This document shows positions 1-13,700 of a stretch of DNA of 64,000 bases, one piece after another. The stretch lies in contig JACSVZ010000001.1 in NCBI GenBank assembly GCA_014706295.1, positions 84,938,237 through 85,002,236 of the forward strand, written 5' to 3'. The stretch comes from Lycocorax pyrrhopterus obiensis (lineage: Eukaryota; Chordata; Aves; Passeriformes; Paradisaeidae). Below the pieces are notes generated by a model. It was not told the DNA's origin. It saw only the letters and a program-made list of their open reading frames with translations, and ran no database searches. A program made the translations under genes and the position numbers. The first letter of the stretch is position 1. Every line of letters begins with the position of its first letter.

Positions 1-1724
1 TGCCCGGCACATGACTGAATGAAAAATTAGGAAGGGAATAAGTGCATTGGTAAGTGCTGCTCAAGCTGCAAAGTGTTAAGGCCAGCAAGCACCTGGATCA
101 TCTAGATCCTACCTAATGAATATTTTCTCCAAGAATAAACTTTCCTTCTTGAAAATTCCCATAAATCTGCCCTCTGCTATTGACTTCTCCTTGAAATCTC
201 TCTGTGTAAAAACTTCAGTCTTGATGATATGAACAATTTACATAAAATCATGCATAAAATTTTAAATGAAAAATATGAGCAAAGAGTCTTTTTACTGTTT
301 TATAGTTTTGTAGTGATAATTGGACCTGTTAGTTTATCAGTGTTAAACATTACATCCCTGACACACTCTGATACAGACAAACTGATGTATGGTATAAACC
401 CATACATAAACCTTCTTCCTTCTGCAGAAGCTATGTTTTCTGGCATCTCTTAACTTTCTTGCTATATTTATTTAAGATTCAGTATTTAAGAGCCTAACTC
501 AGATTTTAAAAATCGATGACAAGCATGCACATGTACAACCCCAACAACCTGGCACTGGGGGCCACAGAAATTTAAGAATGTGTATAAGACAAGTGGTTAA
601 TAAGAGAAGAAGCAATAAAAACTCCTGAGCAACTAGAGCTCTCCAGAGAAGCAGAAGGAAACAGAAAAAAAAGTTAAAACCAGAGTTTGGCAGGCACAGA
701 TAAGAACAGGCAGATTTTCTTTGGATTACTTCAGTCACAGATGTACTAGATTTGCACATTAGCCTGTGACTGAGGAAGAAAAAAAATCATTTATCAGAAT
801 GTGCAGCACAAACACACATATTGAGCTCCTTGACACAAATGAAGCTATTGAGAGAGATACATTTCATAACAGAACTCAGAGGAAAGAGGAAATAGTTGAA
901 TAATTTATAACAGATTTTATACTGTTGAGGCAGACGTGCAATTTTAGAGGACTTGTGATATTCTTAATTCTGGAGATGAGATTGAATTGGGAATAAGAGC
1001 TCCAAATGGAGGGAGGAGGAGATGTGAGGAATTCCTTATCCAAACTCCAGGACAAAAAGAGAGAACATTTCCAGGATTTCAGACCACAAGTAAACCCAAG
1101 TGCAGGTTCTGGAAGGAAGAGAAGACAAAATGGACACAATTGGAAAAATCTCTCCAGAGGAATCTGCAGACTCAAATAGAAGGAATTTGCAAAACCAGTG
1201 AGGAGGGCTGAAGCAAAACAAACACAAAACCAGTTCTAAGCTCTATCTGTTGCCTTTGGAAAGACTTTCCATATTTTTGAGAAACAGAAGCCAAAATATA
1301 TTAAAAATAATCAAATTTTACATGGCCTTGTTGAAGAGGCCTTTTCACCCTATGTACACACAATGAGGTTTTTTTTCTGATTAGTTGAGCATGGCAGGGG
1401 AGTTTAATGCAACAGCTGAAACCATCTGAAGAGAAGACATACTTGCACACCACACAAGTAACCACAGATTAGGCTGTGGATAAGTGTTTCTCATTGTAGG
1501 TTTATAGGAGCTTGACATAAGGATAAGGGAAAATCTCGAAAAGATATGGTTTGTATTTTTTTTCAGAGAAAGAACATATTGATTCGAGGGCTGAAAACGC
1601 AGCAAATGCTCAGGCTCATTATGAGAGCTTAGGCTGTAAGACAGAAGCCTATGAGGGTAGAAAATCAATTCTATCATGTCTTAATAGTATTGGAAAGCTG
1701 TCAACAGAATACAAGATAAGGATG
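1..1724. other. AT-rich unassigned DNA
   Basis: No repeat family, RNA gene or credible exon was recognised here. The stretch has many in-frame stops on both strands. The few frames of 60-100 codons lack convincing splice borders or familiar protein motifs. Confidence 0.5.
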
Positions 1725-1866
1725 AAGCCTCATCCCTGGAAGTGTTCACAGCTGGGCTGGATGAGGGCCTAAGCAATCTGGTCTAGTGGAAGGTGTCCCT
1801 GCCCACGGCAAGAAGGTTGGATAAGATGACCTTTAAGATCCCTTTCAACACAAACCATTCTATGAT
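1725..1866 (+). mobile_element. CR1 LINE 3' end fragment
   Basis: The segment follows the avian CR1 3'-UTR order: CATCCCTGGAAGTGTTC, a GGCTGGATG-type block, TCTAGTGGAAGGTGTCCCTGC, then a 'gatgacctttaagatccctttcaac' block and a CATTCTATGA terminus. It is a 5'-truncated tail of the kind left by target-primed reverse transcription. Several substitutions against the family pattern suggest moderate age. No coding capacity remains. Confidence 0.9.
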
Positions 1867-4800
1867 GAAACTCAATTGTCCCATCATAAGTGCTCCTAGG
1901 AATGTCCTTGCAGTGCTCAGATACAGATGCAAACAAGTGGAACAAAAATCTGAGACATGTGTGCATGGCCAAGACAACTTTCCTATCACAGGTGCTTTTG
2001 TCTGCCAGTGCTTCAGTACCAGATGAGGCTTGCAAAAATAATGCTAGATATTGACATCTTATTTAAATAAATTATAACCACAATCCCTTTAAGAATACTG
2101 AAAGAACTTCTTGCTGTAGGTGGTATTTTAATAAGTAATATTTAATCAATATGAAACTTAAAAAAAAAAAGAAAACAATGTGATAATATATCCCATTATG
2201 ATAGTTCAAGAAATTGCAGATCTATATAGATATTAAGATGTTCATCCACACCAGAAATATTCATGCACTGAGTTGGAATGACTATTTCTACTACATAGAA
2301 ATAACACTACTAGAAAATACAAAAGTCTCCATCTTTACCTGTGCACATAAGCATGTAAAAGACTCTACATATTAAATTCTGAACCTGGCATACCAGATGT
2401 GCTAATGATAAATAATGGGTCACAATATGAATTGTTCTGAGTTTACGTACATTGCAAAAAAAGTGAGCACATTACCTTGTACCCAGATCATCTACAAACT
2501 AATGCTTTTGTGGGAAAAGCTACCAAATTGCTTTAAAGGATGCTTTTTTAAAAAAACAAAAAAGAAGCTGGGGATTTAAATTTAGATTTCCAGTGGGCAT
2601 GCTGAAATTGAAAAGCAATATCTCTGATTCTGGACCTCAGAAGTACAAGCCATGTGAAGACAGGCTCAAAGGCCCAAGGAGGAAGCAAAAAAGATTCATA
2701 AAAAAGGCGGAGGTGGAACTGAGATTCAGGAGCTCTTGATTAAGTTATCTTCAAGCTCTAAGCTCACTTCTCAGAGACAGAAAATATAGATCAAATAAGT
2801 TCATTGTTTATTTTAGAATTTTTTTTTCTGAGTTTAATATTTGGTTAAATAGAGCAGTAAGTGAACTCATTGCACTAAAAGTTTTAGACCATCGTTTGTT
2901 TCTGTTTATCTGAAGATTACTGTTCTGACACCCACTCAAAAACACTAAATAATTTATATTCACTTCCTTTATTAATTTATATCACAGGAGAATGAATTTC
3001 AGCACTCAATTAAAGCAGCTGCACATCACATTAAGGATTTCTTGTTTAATTGTTTGCAAGGACTACAACGCACTATCACCATCCAGCCCTGACTCTGTAG
3101 GATCTGACTGTGAGCAGTCTGAGACTCATTAGGGAGAAAAATGAGAAATTCTTGATGGACATATGGGGCATAGCCTGTCCCCATCCTTGTGTCTGCTGGT
3201 GGCAGGCTCAAGCCACAAGGCATGAAATTTCACATAATTTCCCTCAATAATAGCTCTGGATATTTTTGATGCACACATAAAATATGCAACCTCTTTTTTT
3301 GTTTACTTTATTTGTCTTTTATTTATTACAGTGGCCACTTTCCATTACATATTTTAAAAAAATTACTTGCATTGTTTCACAATTTTCAGTTCTTAATTAT
3401 GCAAAGTAGCCTATTTCTTGCCAAAAGGAAAAAGAATCCAACTTCTTTCTTGAGGTTTTGGATCCTTTCATTCATTTCACTTCTGTCTCATCTCTAAAAG
3501 AAAAATCTCAATTCATTCAATTCCTATTCATATCAGAATGTTTCACCTCATTCAGCAATACGATACTCCTTGAGCTCTGATATCTCCTTTTCGAAATAAA
3601 ATGGCCAGTCCTGAACCAAATAAAATAGGTTTCAACAACTGATTTATATAAAAGGCTTTATGAAAACCTTTGTGCTGTTTACCATCCTATTCTTCAGGAA
3701 CTCTCACATCTTGTCAGCTTTTCTTATTACAAATGTGCACGAAGCAGAAGTCTTCATTGTACCTCCTACAATGAAGCCGTGTCCTTGACTATTAAAGATG
3801 TACCAGTTGTGACATTTATTTGCTTTTATTGTGACAAAGATTATAATATTCAGATACATTACACACATTCAGAATACTAAGCTTCAGCTGAAATACTCCC
3901 TGGAGAAGGGAAAAGCAGCTGTCAGCAAGTGACCTTATAAAGACCAGAAGCAAATAAAATTACCAAGGGCAGTAGGGAATATATGGGAGGAAACCAAGAA
4001 GAAAGCAAGAAAATAATTTAGCAAAATTAAGCTGAAAGCATTTCTTAAGCTTATGACCTATTGGAGGTCTCCATAACACAAGTGGAGAAATTTTTCTCCA
4101 AAACACTTTGAGAAAATAGCACAGGGACACTTCTATGTCTGGTCACTGCTTCTGCTGGCAACTTCATTAAAGGAACCAAGCACTGATTGAGTCAAAAATC
4201 TTATGTCATACGCTATCCGAAAATATGAAATTGTGCTAAAATTATTAAAACAATGATTAGATAAATTTGAATTGGTATTAATGTCTTATGTTCAGCTACT
4301 GAGTTTAAATAAAACAGTAAAAAATTTCTAACTGAAGTTGTTCCTTAGATGTCTGTAAATCTATTATGACAAAAACTCTGTGGCTTCAGGCAAATGCACA
4401 CAAGTTTAACTTTACACATGTGAAGAGTCATGTTAAAGATAAATGGATCACTCAATTTCAAATTAAGCACAATGCTACACCCCTGAAAAACTGGGTCAAA
4501 ATGTGAAACTCCCATTGAGTCTAAAAAACACACTTTGGCAATCCTGAAAAACAGTGTTAGCCTGGTAATTTATACTGAAAACAAACAAATGCACTAAAGA
4601 GAGCTTATAAATATTAATTTGGCATTTCCACTGACACAAATAAATAAAAGCTATAAAGTCAAGTATGTAGAATAATGGGATATGCTTGTGTGTTCTGTAT
4701 CTTACACATTGTGGGGTTTGGTTAATGCTTTTCCACTTTTTATATTTCCAAACAAATTTCCTTTGCAAAATGTTCTCCATCTTACGGGAACCTAAGCATG

Positions 4801-6424
4801 ACTTTCAATTTTTTTCCATTTCAAAAAAGTAGATGAGAGAAGTGTCTGTTTACTTGTCATTTGAAATGCAGATAGAAGTCATGCAGATGCAGATAAAAGA
4901 GTCCCTCCTTGTCATACCAAGTAGCAGTGGTTAATTGTGATGCATCATGAAGCATATGCATTGTCGAGAAACAGACACATTAATCTTGGGAAATGTCATC
5001 AGGCAGATCAAGACACAATGGTCAATAAAACCCAAATGGCTTTGTCACTCTGGAGGTAAAAAGAAGAGATGACTTAACTATAAATAAGCAAGAGGACTTC
5101 TAGTTCAGTTTTAATAGCACTTTCCTTTAACTTTGAAATTTAGACTCTTCCCCACTGACTTCAGTCAGAAATCATGTGTTGTATTTCTGTAACAATTTCA
5201 GAGATTTTTCCCTCTAATTCCTTTGCTCAAACACCGTGATCAAGGCCTCCCTCCTTTCACATCCTCTGTAAAACCAACTCCCTCTGAAAGTGTTTTTGTC
5301 AGAAATACGACTTCCTGGCATTGAGCCTCAGACCTCTGATGATCAGCACCTTCATGAGGCACCCTCAGCTACAGCACCACCAGCCTATGCCTGGACAAAT
5401 GCTCTGAGCACACTGTGGAGCTGAGGGCATTTGCCATGAAATGTGGGTCTGCTGCCAGGAGACTCCCATGGACAGATTCATCACTGGCTAGAGCTGTCTA
5501 AGGGAAAAAAAGTATTTCAATTGCACCTAAGACAAAATGCAAGGTTTCTATATTGATTATATTCTTCTGTGAAGAAGACACAGGGTTTCTGCTTCTGCAA
5601 TCAACCTTTCAAGGTGCATACTTTCCATCTGCTTCATGCTCCTGCTCTTCTGTTTGTTTGGGATAACCACAGACCCCTTGAAAAGAACCTATCTTTCAAG
5701 CTGCACAGAATGTCCCTGGTGCTCAGGTCCCATTCTCCCACATCTGGAGAACAAGCCCACGAACCACCTCTGCAGGAACCAGTTCCTCACAAGTCATTTG
5801 CTGTAACCAGTTAAGCCACAAAGACTTCTTCACTCATGCACAAAACCCATTTTCTACCTTGCTTCGGTCCAACTGAAACCATGGCAAACAGTTACCAAAC
5901 AAATTATATTGTTTATTTTGGTGATACCACTATCACCTAAATTATATTAGGTGATCTCCAACTTGCCAGTTTCTAGGAGATGTAGCCTTGTTTTGGTTAT
6001 AACACCAATATTATGAAACTGAGATGAACAGAATTGCAGTAAGTGTTGGGGCAGAGGAGGAAAGAAGAAAGACACAGTGGCACCAGCTCGAGAGAGTTCT
6101 TCATCTGTGCCTAGAACGAAGCACTGTTTATTATTGTGTCCCTCAGATCACGGCCCAGGGGCCTGTTGAGATAGGAGACTCAAACAGAACATCCCCATTT
6201 GAAACAGAAAACATCTGAGGCTCCCAGACAGCCAGGGAATACAAGAATTATCAGTCAGCATGAAAAGGATCTGCCTTGGCACACTATCAGCTTGTCAAGG
6301 TTTCTGTTAGGCATCACAGGAAAAAAAGCCTTCTAAAATAACTTGAAAGTTGCTTTGTTGCTGTTTCAGAGAGCTCCTTCCACATGTGAGGGTAAGCATG
6401 GGAAAGATGATGATTTGAAGATGT
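1867..6424. other. Unassigned AT-rich DNA with small palindromes
   Basis: About 4.5 kb without a recognised gene or repeat. It holds an A-run near 2160-2171 and a hairpin at 3752-3776. A second hairpin lies at 5932-5955: nine-base arms ATCACCTAA / TTAGGTGAT around a six-base loop. The block 5230-5500 is somewhat less AT-rich but was not identified. Confidence 0.5.
3752..3776. repeat. Perfect 10-bp inverted repeat (hairpin)
   Basis: The arms CTTCATTGTA and TACAATGAAG are exact reverse complements around the five-base loop CCTCC. Structures of this size can arise by chance or by a small inverted duplication. No A/T terminator tract or RNA-gene context is seen. Confidence 0.8.
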
Positions 6425-6879
6425 AAAAAACAAGAGGAAGGAATCTGGTATCATCAGCACATCAAAGATGGGAACTGACATTTAAAACGAACAAGAGAAG
6501 ACAAACCATGTGGGGATGAGACAAGAAAGTTGTTCAAAATGAACCCAAGATTATGTAGTATAAACAAAGACAGAGGAACTAATGGAACAATGCAGGAAGG
6601 AGGTGATGTTGTCAATGTACTGGATAGGAAAATACCTCTGCATGTGAATTTTGAATTAATTTAAATGGGAGAAGACTGGAGAAGAGAATATTGCCTTGAG
6701 TGAGATGCCAGGCATAAGAGCCTGGATAAGACTTTTAATGACATTACAGTCACAAAAAGACCACATCTTGAAAAGAAGGTATGCAGAAGGATTTGCAATA
6801 TCTGACCAAAGGGTATAGGAAAGCTCACCTTCATGACTTTGGCCTCAAAAAGAGACCAAAAGTGACAGCAATGGAAAAC
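6425..6879 (+). repeat. Possible ancient interspersed repeat, 5' part
   Basis: Phrases such as 'ctggtatcatcagcacat', 'gatgggaactgac' and 'ccatgtggggatgag' recall an old low-copy amniote interspersed repeat that also carries a block like 'gggcatggtcaatggcatcaaa'. That second block occurs downstream at about 7640-7670, in the expected order, beyond the CR1 at 6880-7240. The family cannot be named, and the match is from memory of its general wording. It could also be unique sequence. Confidence 0.3.
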
Positions 6880-7240
6880 ATTCTTCTTACCCTGGGGAGG
6901 AAAGGAGGCTCAGTGGGGACATTATCACTCTCTACAACCACCTGAGAGTAGGGTGTAGCCAGGTAGGAGTCAGTCGCCCAAGAAGAAATTGCCCCAAGGT
7001 GCAGTGGAGGTTTAGATTAGATACTAGGAAAAAATTCTTCGCTGAAAAGGTGGTCAGTCATTGGAACAGGTGGCCCACGGAAGCAGTGGAATCACCACAC
7101 CTGGAAGCATTCAAAAGACACATGGATGTGGCACTTGGGGATATGGTTTTATGGTGGGCTTGGCAGTGCTGAGTTAATGGTTGGACTCAATGACCTTAGA
7201 GGTCATTTCCTAACAGTTCTATGGTTCTACGACTCTATGA
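6880..7240 (+). mobile_element. CR1 LINE, 3' UTR with terminus
   Basis: The segment runs through the CR1 blocks in order: CTCTCTACAACCACCTGAGAG, a polymorphic middle, GGTTTAGATTAGATACTAGG, AAAAATTCTTCGCTGAAAAG, a block giving TTGGAACAGGTGGCCCACGG, then TGGTTGGACTCAATGACCTTA and a terminus of the form TTCTATGGTTCTACGACTCTATGA. The 'atggttggactcaatgacc' ending puts it in a different CR1 subfamily from the copies at 1.7 and 40.2 kb. It is non-coding and 5'-truncated. Confidence 0.93.
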
Positions 7241-7700
7241 ATTATCGAGAGTTGTGTCAGTGGTGGCTAGAGCTGATCTCCAGATGTCAGTCAGACCTGT
7301 CAGAAAAGCAACCCCTGACCACTGTTTGGACAGAATAAAAATGGCCTGGATTATCCAGACAAGTCTGTGCCCCATCAACATAGACATGATAAGATTAATT
7401 TGTATTTGTGGACAACAGTACCAAGAAACAAGTTAAAAAGGAGTAAAGGAAAATCAAGAGCAGGTCTTTTTGGCATTCTCATAGAAAGACAGAGAAGGGT
7501 CAGAAGATGACAAAATGTGATTCAAAATGGGACAAAAGTGTGACAAATGTGATTCCAAATAAGACAAGATCACAAAAAAAAAAAGATTCAAAAAATGTTA
7601 AAGTCACTAAAGAGGAAGAACATCCTGGGAAAAGGGCATGGTCAATGGCATCAAAAGCACCTGAAGGTCAGTGAGGGCAGAGGCACATACAGAGACTTGG
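7241..7700 (+). repeat. Possible ancient interspersed repeat, 3' part
   Basis: Contains the block 'gggcatggtcaatggcatc' followed by 'gaaggtcagtgagggcag', which appears to continue the element suspected at 6425-6879. A short A-run (about 7574-7584) and imperfect repeats of 'acaaaatgtgattc' / 'acaaatgtgattcc' at about 7512-7560 are also present. The call depends on the same weak recognition as the 5' part. Confidence 0.28.
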
Positions 7701-10700
7701 CTTGGTGTGAGCCCCTGCAGCCTTCGTTGAAGGCAGGGAAGGAATGACAGCTGGACTGAAGAAAGTCTAAATCAGAATCAGAAGAGAAAGTTTTATTTTA
7801 AGACAAAATCTCTCACTTCATCTGTTCTGTATTCTTTCATATTTTTGGCTTCGAGCACTTACCATTCCCTAGTTATGTAACTCCTAGGAAGTGTGCAGAT
7901 GGAGAAGAATTATTGGGATTGTGGTCCTAAGGCTGGATAAGTGCCACCGGACAGTTGCCATATGCCTGCACTTGCTGGGATTCCTTATATAAACACTGCA
8001 GACAAAGTGGCCCTGCCCCTCCCCTCCAGGGAGCACATCCCCAAGGTAAGGCTCATCTTCATCAAGAGGAACATTGAGAGCTTCCCCCATTCACTACTTC
8101 TGCACTATGAATTCAGGCAAGAAAAGTTGGCAATGTCTTCTGCTCATGTGCTTTCCACTCTGCAGCTCCCTGGTTCAATCTGCAAGGTGTCATTCAAAGC
8201 CAGAGGCTGTCACAGTTGCAGTGCTGCTTCTCTGTGCTGCATTGCCTCAGTGGATAAAGATTTCATTTTCTAGAGCTGTGGAAATGGCACCTTTTAGAAG
8301 AAATCAGCTTTAAAAGCTAAATAGTTGTGCTCGCACCTAACTTAATTTGAAAGATTATTCTCCTATTTGTCTATTACTCCCACTTCCTTAATGGATTCCT
8401 GTAGCGTTGATGGGCTTTCTGTTAATTCAACATACTCAGAATCACAGTTTCAGCAAATTATTTAGTGAGAATGTAGAGAAACCTTTACCTATTTCAACAG
8501 ATGAACAGAGCTTCAGTTACAGTGAAATACATAACACACCCTCATTAAACTAACATTTAACCCAAAGTCACAATGGGTGAAGTTTACATTAAAAATCATT
8601 TAAATGAATAGAGCTGCAAGCTCTGGACCAGTTAATGATGGATGCTAATCAGCAGCAGTTGAACAGAAGAAGCCATCTTAACTAAACAGACAAATCTCAA
8701 CACTAAAAAAGCCATCAAGCTCCCACTTATAACAAGGTTATTTTAAACCCACTGTTGAACAAAACCAGACCCCCAGCTTGAAGGAGACACTCATCTCCCT
8801 TCTCCTAACTGCAACAGGGAAAATATGTTTTAAGTTAAAAATCCTCAGTTCCAAACTTGTAGAGTGAGTGTAGGGGTCCGATTCTTCTGTCCCTAGCAAA
8901 AGTCACCCTGGCTCAACTGCTCCAGGGTTAGCCTACACTGCTACAGATAAGCCCACACAGAACAGTGGATTCAGGCTCTATTTCACGCCACAGAAACCCA
9001 AATCTGCACTAAAGATTGCTGTTTGAGTGGTGTTGGGTCACACAGAACACCTACTCTTGTTCTGCAACTTTCAGCTACACTACAACATCACTTTTCTCCA
9101 AAAAGAAACCTCAAGTGCTATATTGGACATAATATTACAAAATTAGGTTTATTAAATTACATGTTCCCTATCTGAGTTTTCATTTCTCCCCTAAAACATG
9201 ACCATCTTCACTAACCCTTTGAGCTTTCCCCTTGTCCATTTTATTCCATTTTTCACTCCATCTCAAGCTAACCCAGCAAAATTCTGTAAAACTTCACAGG
9301 CTGCAGTCAGTGACTGGTGTGGGATCACTTCACATATTTCTTCAGCTCTTTCATCTTTGTCCTTCACTTTGCTTTTCACAACTCTACTGCTGGTTTCAAA
9401 GTCAGCCCTGAAACTCAGCACACAGCCTGAATGAGGCTGCATCCCTTCCACACTAACTCCAGGGGTAAAGGCTGTAAGAGTAACAGGGTCAGTGATGCCA
9501 CCAAGGTCCATTTCAAGATGCGACGCTCAGCCTCACACCTGACCCTTAGTAAAATATTCCACTAACAGCACATGGAAACAACTAGAACTCAGTTACCTCT
9601 CTCAAAGTGTTCCCAGCTAAGCAGGACCACTAAAACAAAAAGATATTGGCATTATAATTGGCAGATATGATTCAACATACAAAGTTTGGCACTACGAGGA
9701 AGAAGGGTTGTTGGCTGATTTTTTCCCTAAGACAATCTGAGTATCATCATGGCTTTTAAAGGGATGTTGATCCACTCCTGACAGCAGAGACAATTAGGAT
9801 TAATGGTTAGTACAGGCAGACCTCCAGTGAGAAGATTTTCCGTATTTGTCAGATTTGTCTTAGCTCACTGTTTCTTGGCATTACTCCATTTTTCAGAGGC
9901 AAGAAGGATGGACTGTTTTGCTTTATAGGATTTGCAAACACAAGTGGGGAAGGTAGGAGCTTCCTAATACTGTCTGAAAAGACCTCAGCTGTGAAGCAAT
10001 CTAAAGCATCACCTCATTAATATTAAACCTAAACCATTTTTTGAACCTCCGCTGACACTTTGCCGCACTAAAAACAAATGTAGCTCAGCTGAAGTGAACA
10101 ACATTGTGCTTCTGAATGCAGTTCACAGCTGCGTTCAGAACTAGCAACTGCCTCTCACAGAAAGGTAAAGCTAACGCCCGTTGTTACTAATGCAACTGAA
10201 AATAAAGTTCTAGAATGAAAAAAAACTAACAGCTCATTTGGGAAAATCTACAGATGATGTAAGAAGTCAGATTCTCAGATGCAGGGAACTAACACAAGTC
10301 AGTTTGCATCAGCAAAGAGTCTGGCCTCAAATTTCTATTAGAAACTGATAACTTAGTAGAGGAATGCAAATCAAATGAGAAATTTATATCAAAGGTTAAT
10401 AAATTTTGCCAGAGGTTACTCCTGTGCTAAAGAAGGTCTCAAAACATTTGAACAAATTTTAAAGAAGTCTTTGAAGTACCTGAACACAACTTTTACCTTT
10501 TGTAATAGCTTACTTTGTACCTACTCAGGGACCTGTACAATTGAGTAGGTTTCATACTGGCAGCAGGGAATTGGAAGAGCTGTGCTTCCACTTGATGACA
10601 CCAAATAGGGGCCAACAACAAAAAGCCTTTTTAAATGAAACAAAAAAGGAAATAAAGCACTGGGATCCCTGCTTGTGAAATTCATGCTTATGATCAGTTA

Positions 10701-13700
10701 GAATTAAATGATGCATTTTGTTAGAAAATGAAATATAGGGTTTTCTATAAGCATAAATTGTTATTTTTCCCCAGACATTCCTAGACAGATTACAGAAGAA
10801 GTTTTTAAGCTAGTAAATCAGAAACCTTCTCAATACAAGAGAATTTAGCTTTCCTGTGCTCCTGAGAATATTAAGTCAAAGACAGCTGCCTAATTTATAT
10901 TTTCTAAGTAGAAGATAAAGCTAATTATTTTTAAGTGGAACAATAATTGCCATCAGAAATTAATTCCTTTAGTAGACAAAATCCCAGACACGATTTAGAA
11001 AACAGAGATGTTTCAGTCTTCTATTGATTTGTGGATGATCTGATTTGATCCACAATGAGGACTAAATAGCAGCGTGCTTGGTTACAAATGCCTAGCAAAT
11101 AGCCTGGGCACTTTTCTCACAGGGAAAAACCTGCAAGTCCTTCTTGGAAGGCTAAATAGGAAACAAACTGTGAGCAGAAAGAATAATTAATATTGGTAGA
11201 AACAACTGGGGGAAACAAACAAACAAAAAAATGGTTCAGATTAAAGGTCAAAAGTAGATGGGCAGGAGAGCAGAGTGCAGACTCTGGATAAAGCACCTCC
11301 TGTTCCTCGAAGGATTCCAAGGAGCTGGCGGATGGTGCCCCACAGTGCTGCCCATGAGAGGACAAGGGCAAGCAGACCTCATGGTCACTCAGGTCTCCCC
11401 ATTCAGCTTCCCCTGCTGCCACTGGATCCCACAAAGCCCTCTAAATACTACAGATGCCTAGAGAGTCACGATGGAAGTTTTCAAACCCAACTGCTCTTTG
11501 CACGCCTCTGCTCTTTGTGTACCTCTGTTGCAGTCTTGGCTCTTTTTTCATCATTCCACCATGTTTGCATATTCACCTGTGTAAAGTTAACATAAGCTCT
11601 ATCTCTTCACTGAATGGACTGCAAACTTGCCTGTTGCCCATATGGAAAACCCCTCACATCTAATGCTGCTGTTGTCACTTCATGGCCTGTGCTAGCAGTA
11701 AGAAAATCCTTCTTGAAATGACAGTATCATTGTCCTTGGAGCGTAATATACTTCAGATTTCTATTTAATACCTTCACAGCCAGTCTCTGCCTGAGATATC
11801 TGGATATTATTGAAACTGCAAGAGCCTCCAAAATCCATCGTCAAGAACAAAGCTACCTCCTGACTGACTTGTGTTCTGCTCACACCTGTTATTGACACAG
11901 AAAAACCCACACATTTTAAACCTTCCCCAGTTGTTCTATTTCCAAACGGTTTGAGGACTGCTATAACTTTTCAGTGCTCTGTTGTTCCACCCAGAGTGTC
12001 TCCTCAGCTTGCTTTGTTCCTGATACAATTTAATAATGAAAGCTTACAATCTGTCTCCTTTACATCAGCAGCACTACTCAAATGACTGCAGTATGCAGAA
12101 AATGATTTTCATTTTGTCTCCAGCCCACACACTTATCAGGGAAGGCTTAGGACCTCAGTTTGTAAGGATATAAAGATTTAACAGAGAAACAAGTCACTAT
12201 AGCAACACAGGTTAAAAATGAGAAATTACATTTTGTGGTGAGAAGGGAAGAGAATTTTTTATTAAAATTTTTTTATTAAAAACATATGGGTCTCAGCCTG
12301 TAAGTTTGTGTCTTTTAAACACATGAAAGGTCCCATCTGGGGATACTCACAGTGTCACTTCATAGTACAAATTTCTGGTTTCTGAGGTTTCTTTCTACAT
12401 TGCATTCCCATTTGCAAACCTTTTCTTTGCACTCATTCTACCTTCCTTTTCATATGAAGCTTAACATCTTTTTGCTATTTCCTCAGACTCCAGTAGCTGG
12501 AAAAGAGTTTGTACAAAAACTCACAATATTTGAAAGCCTTACACTCCATGCTCACTTTTAAGCATATGTCAGCAGGATCAGAGGCCAGCCTGTTCGGGTT
12601 TTCTGCCTTAAAACCTACCCCCGTGCTGTCAATGTATTCACATGGTTTTCCTCCAAATTCTGCAGTTACTGAGGAGAGTATTTCAGCCACATTGTCTTTG
12701 CATTTCTCTGACCACTGCTGCTATTGATTAAAGCCACTCCTAGAGCTGCTGTCAGCTCGGGGAGCTCACACACAGCTGCTTCCAGTCAGCTGCATGCATT
12801 CCTAGCCAGGGAGGTATGGAAGGGAGCTGAAACCCCAGCCACCTGTTACATGTTTTAATAAGTAAGGTTGACTGTATTTTCTATAGATACAGAAATTCTT
12901 AGTTATGGGTTACCATCAGAACGTTCCTGGAATTTAGTAGGGGACATTTTACTGCTTCTCCAGGCAGACCTGATAGACAGAGCTCATCTGGCATGGACAA
13001 AGGGGATGAGCAATGGAAAAAGTGTGAAAAGTTAAGCTTGAGATCAACTTAAGCTTAATTTCCTCAACTGCAGAAAGCCTTTGTGACACTGAAAAAACCG
13101 TAGAGTATTTCTTTCTCTCAGTGTCCCATATGGAAAATGGTGACCTTATCACTTGGCAGACGCACAAGTGCCGGGCGAGGACTTGGGCATTAGTATGGAC
13201 AGCACTGTCAGCTCCATACCATGGAGGGAAGGAACATCTTCTCCCTGGTGTTTTAGATGCAAGGCTATACTAATTTCCAATGCTCAGATAAACATCAAAG
13301 CCAATTTCCCTGCTGCCTCTGACTACTCTTAGAATATAACTTGAGATAAAAACTCAGAGTTATTGAAATTCAGAGAATAAGGCTAAATTTTGACTGCGAG
13401 TCAGCCAAATTGATTTCCAGACTGATCGGTATTCATGCATAATTAAAGCTGGGCTTTTTTTTCAAGCAGTTCACACATTTACCAACTATCAGTATTACAG
13501 GACTAAGAATCACTTTTACTGGAAAACACCTCCAGAGTCATCCAAACACTTTGCCTTTGGGTGCATACACCCTGAGAGACAGGCACTTTGAGCAAGAACC
13601 TCACCTGTATAAGACAGCTTATAATTCCCCTCACTTTGTTGTTTTACATGTTGAGGATGTTTCCAGTCTGATGCACCTCTATTTGAATGGAAATCTGAAC

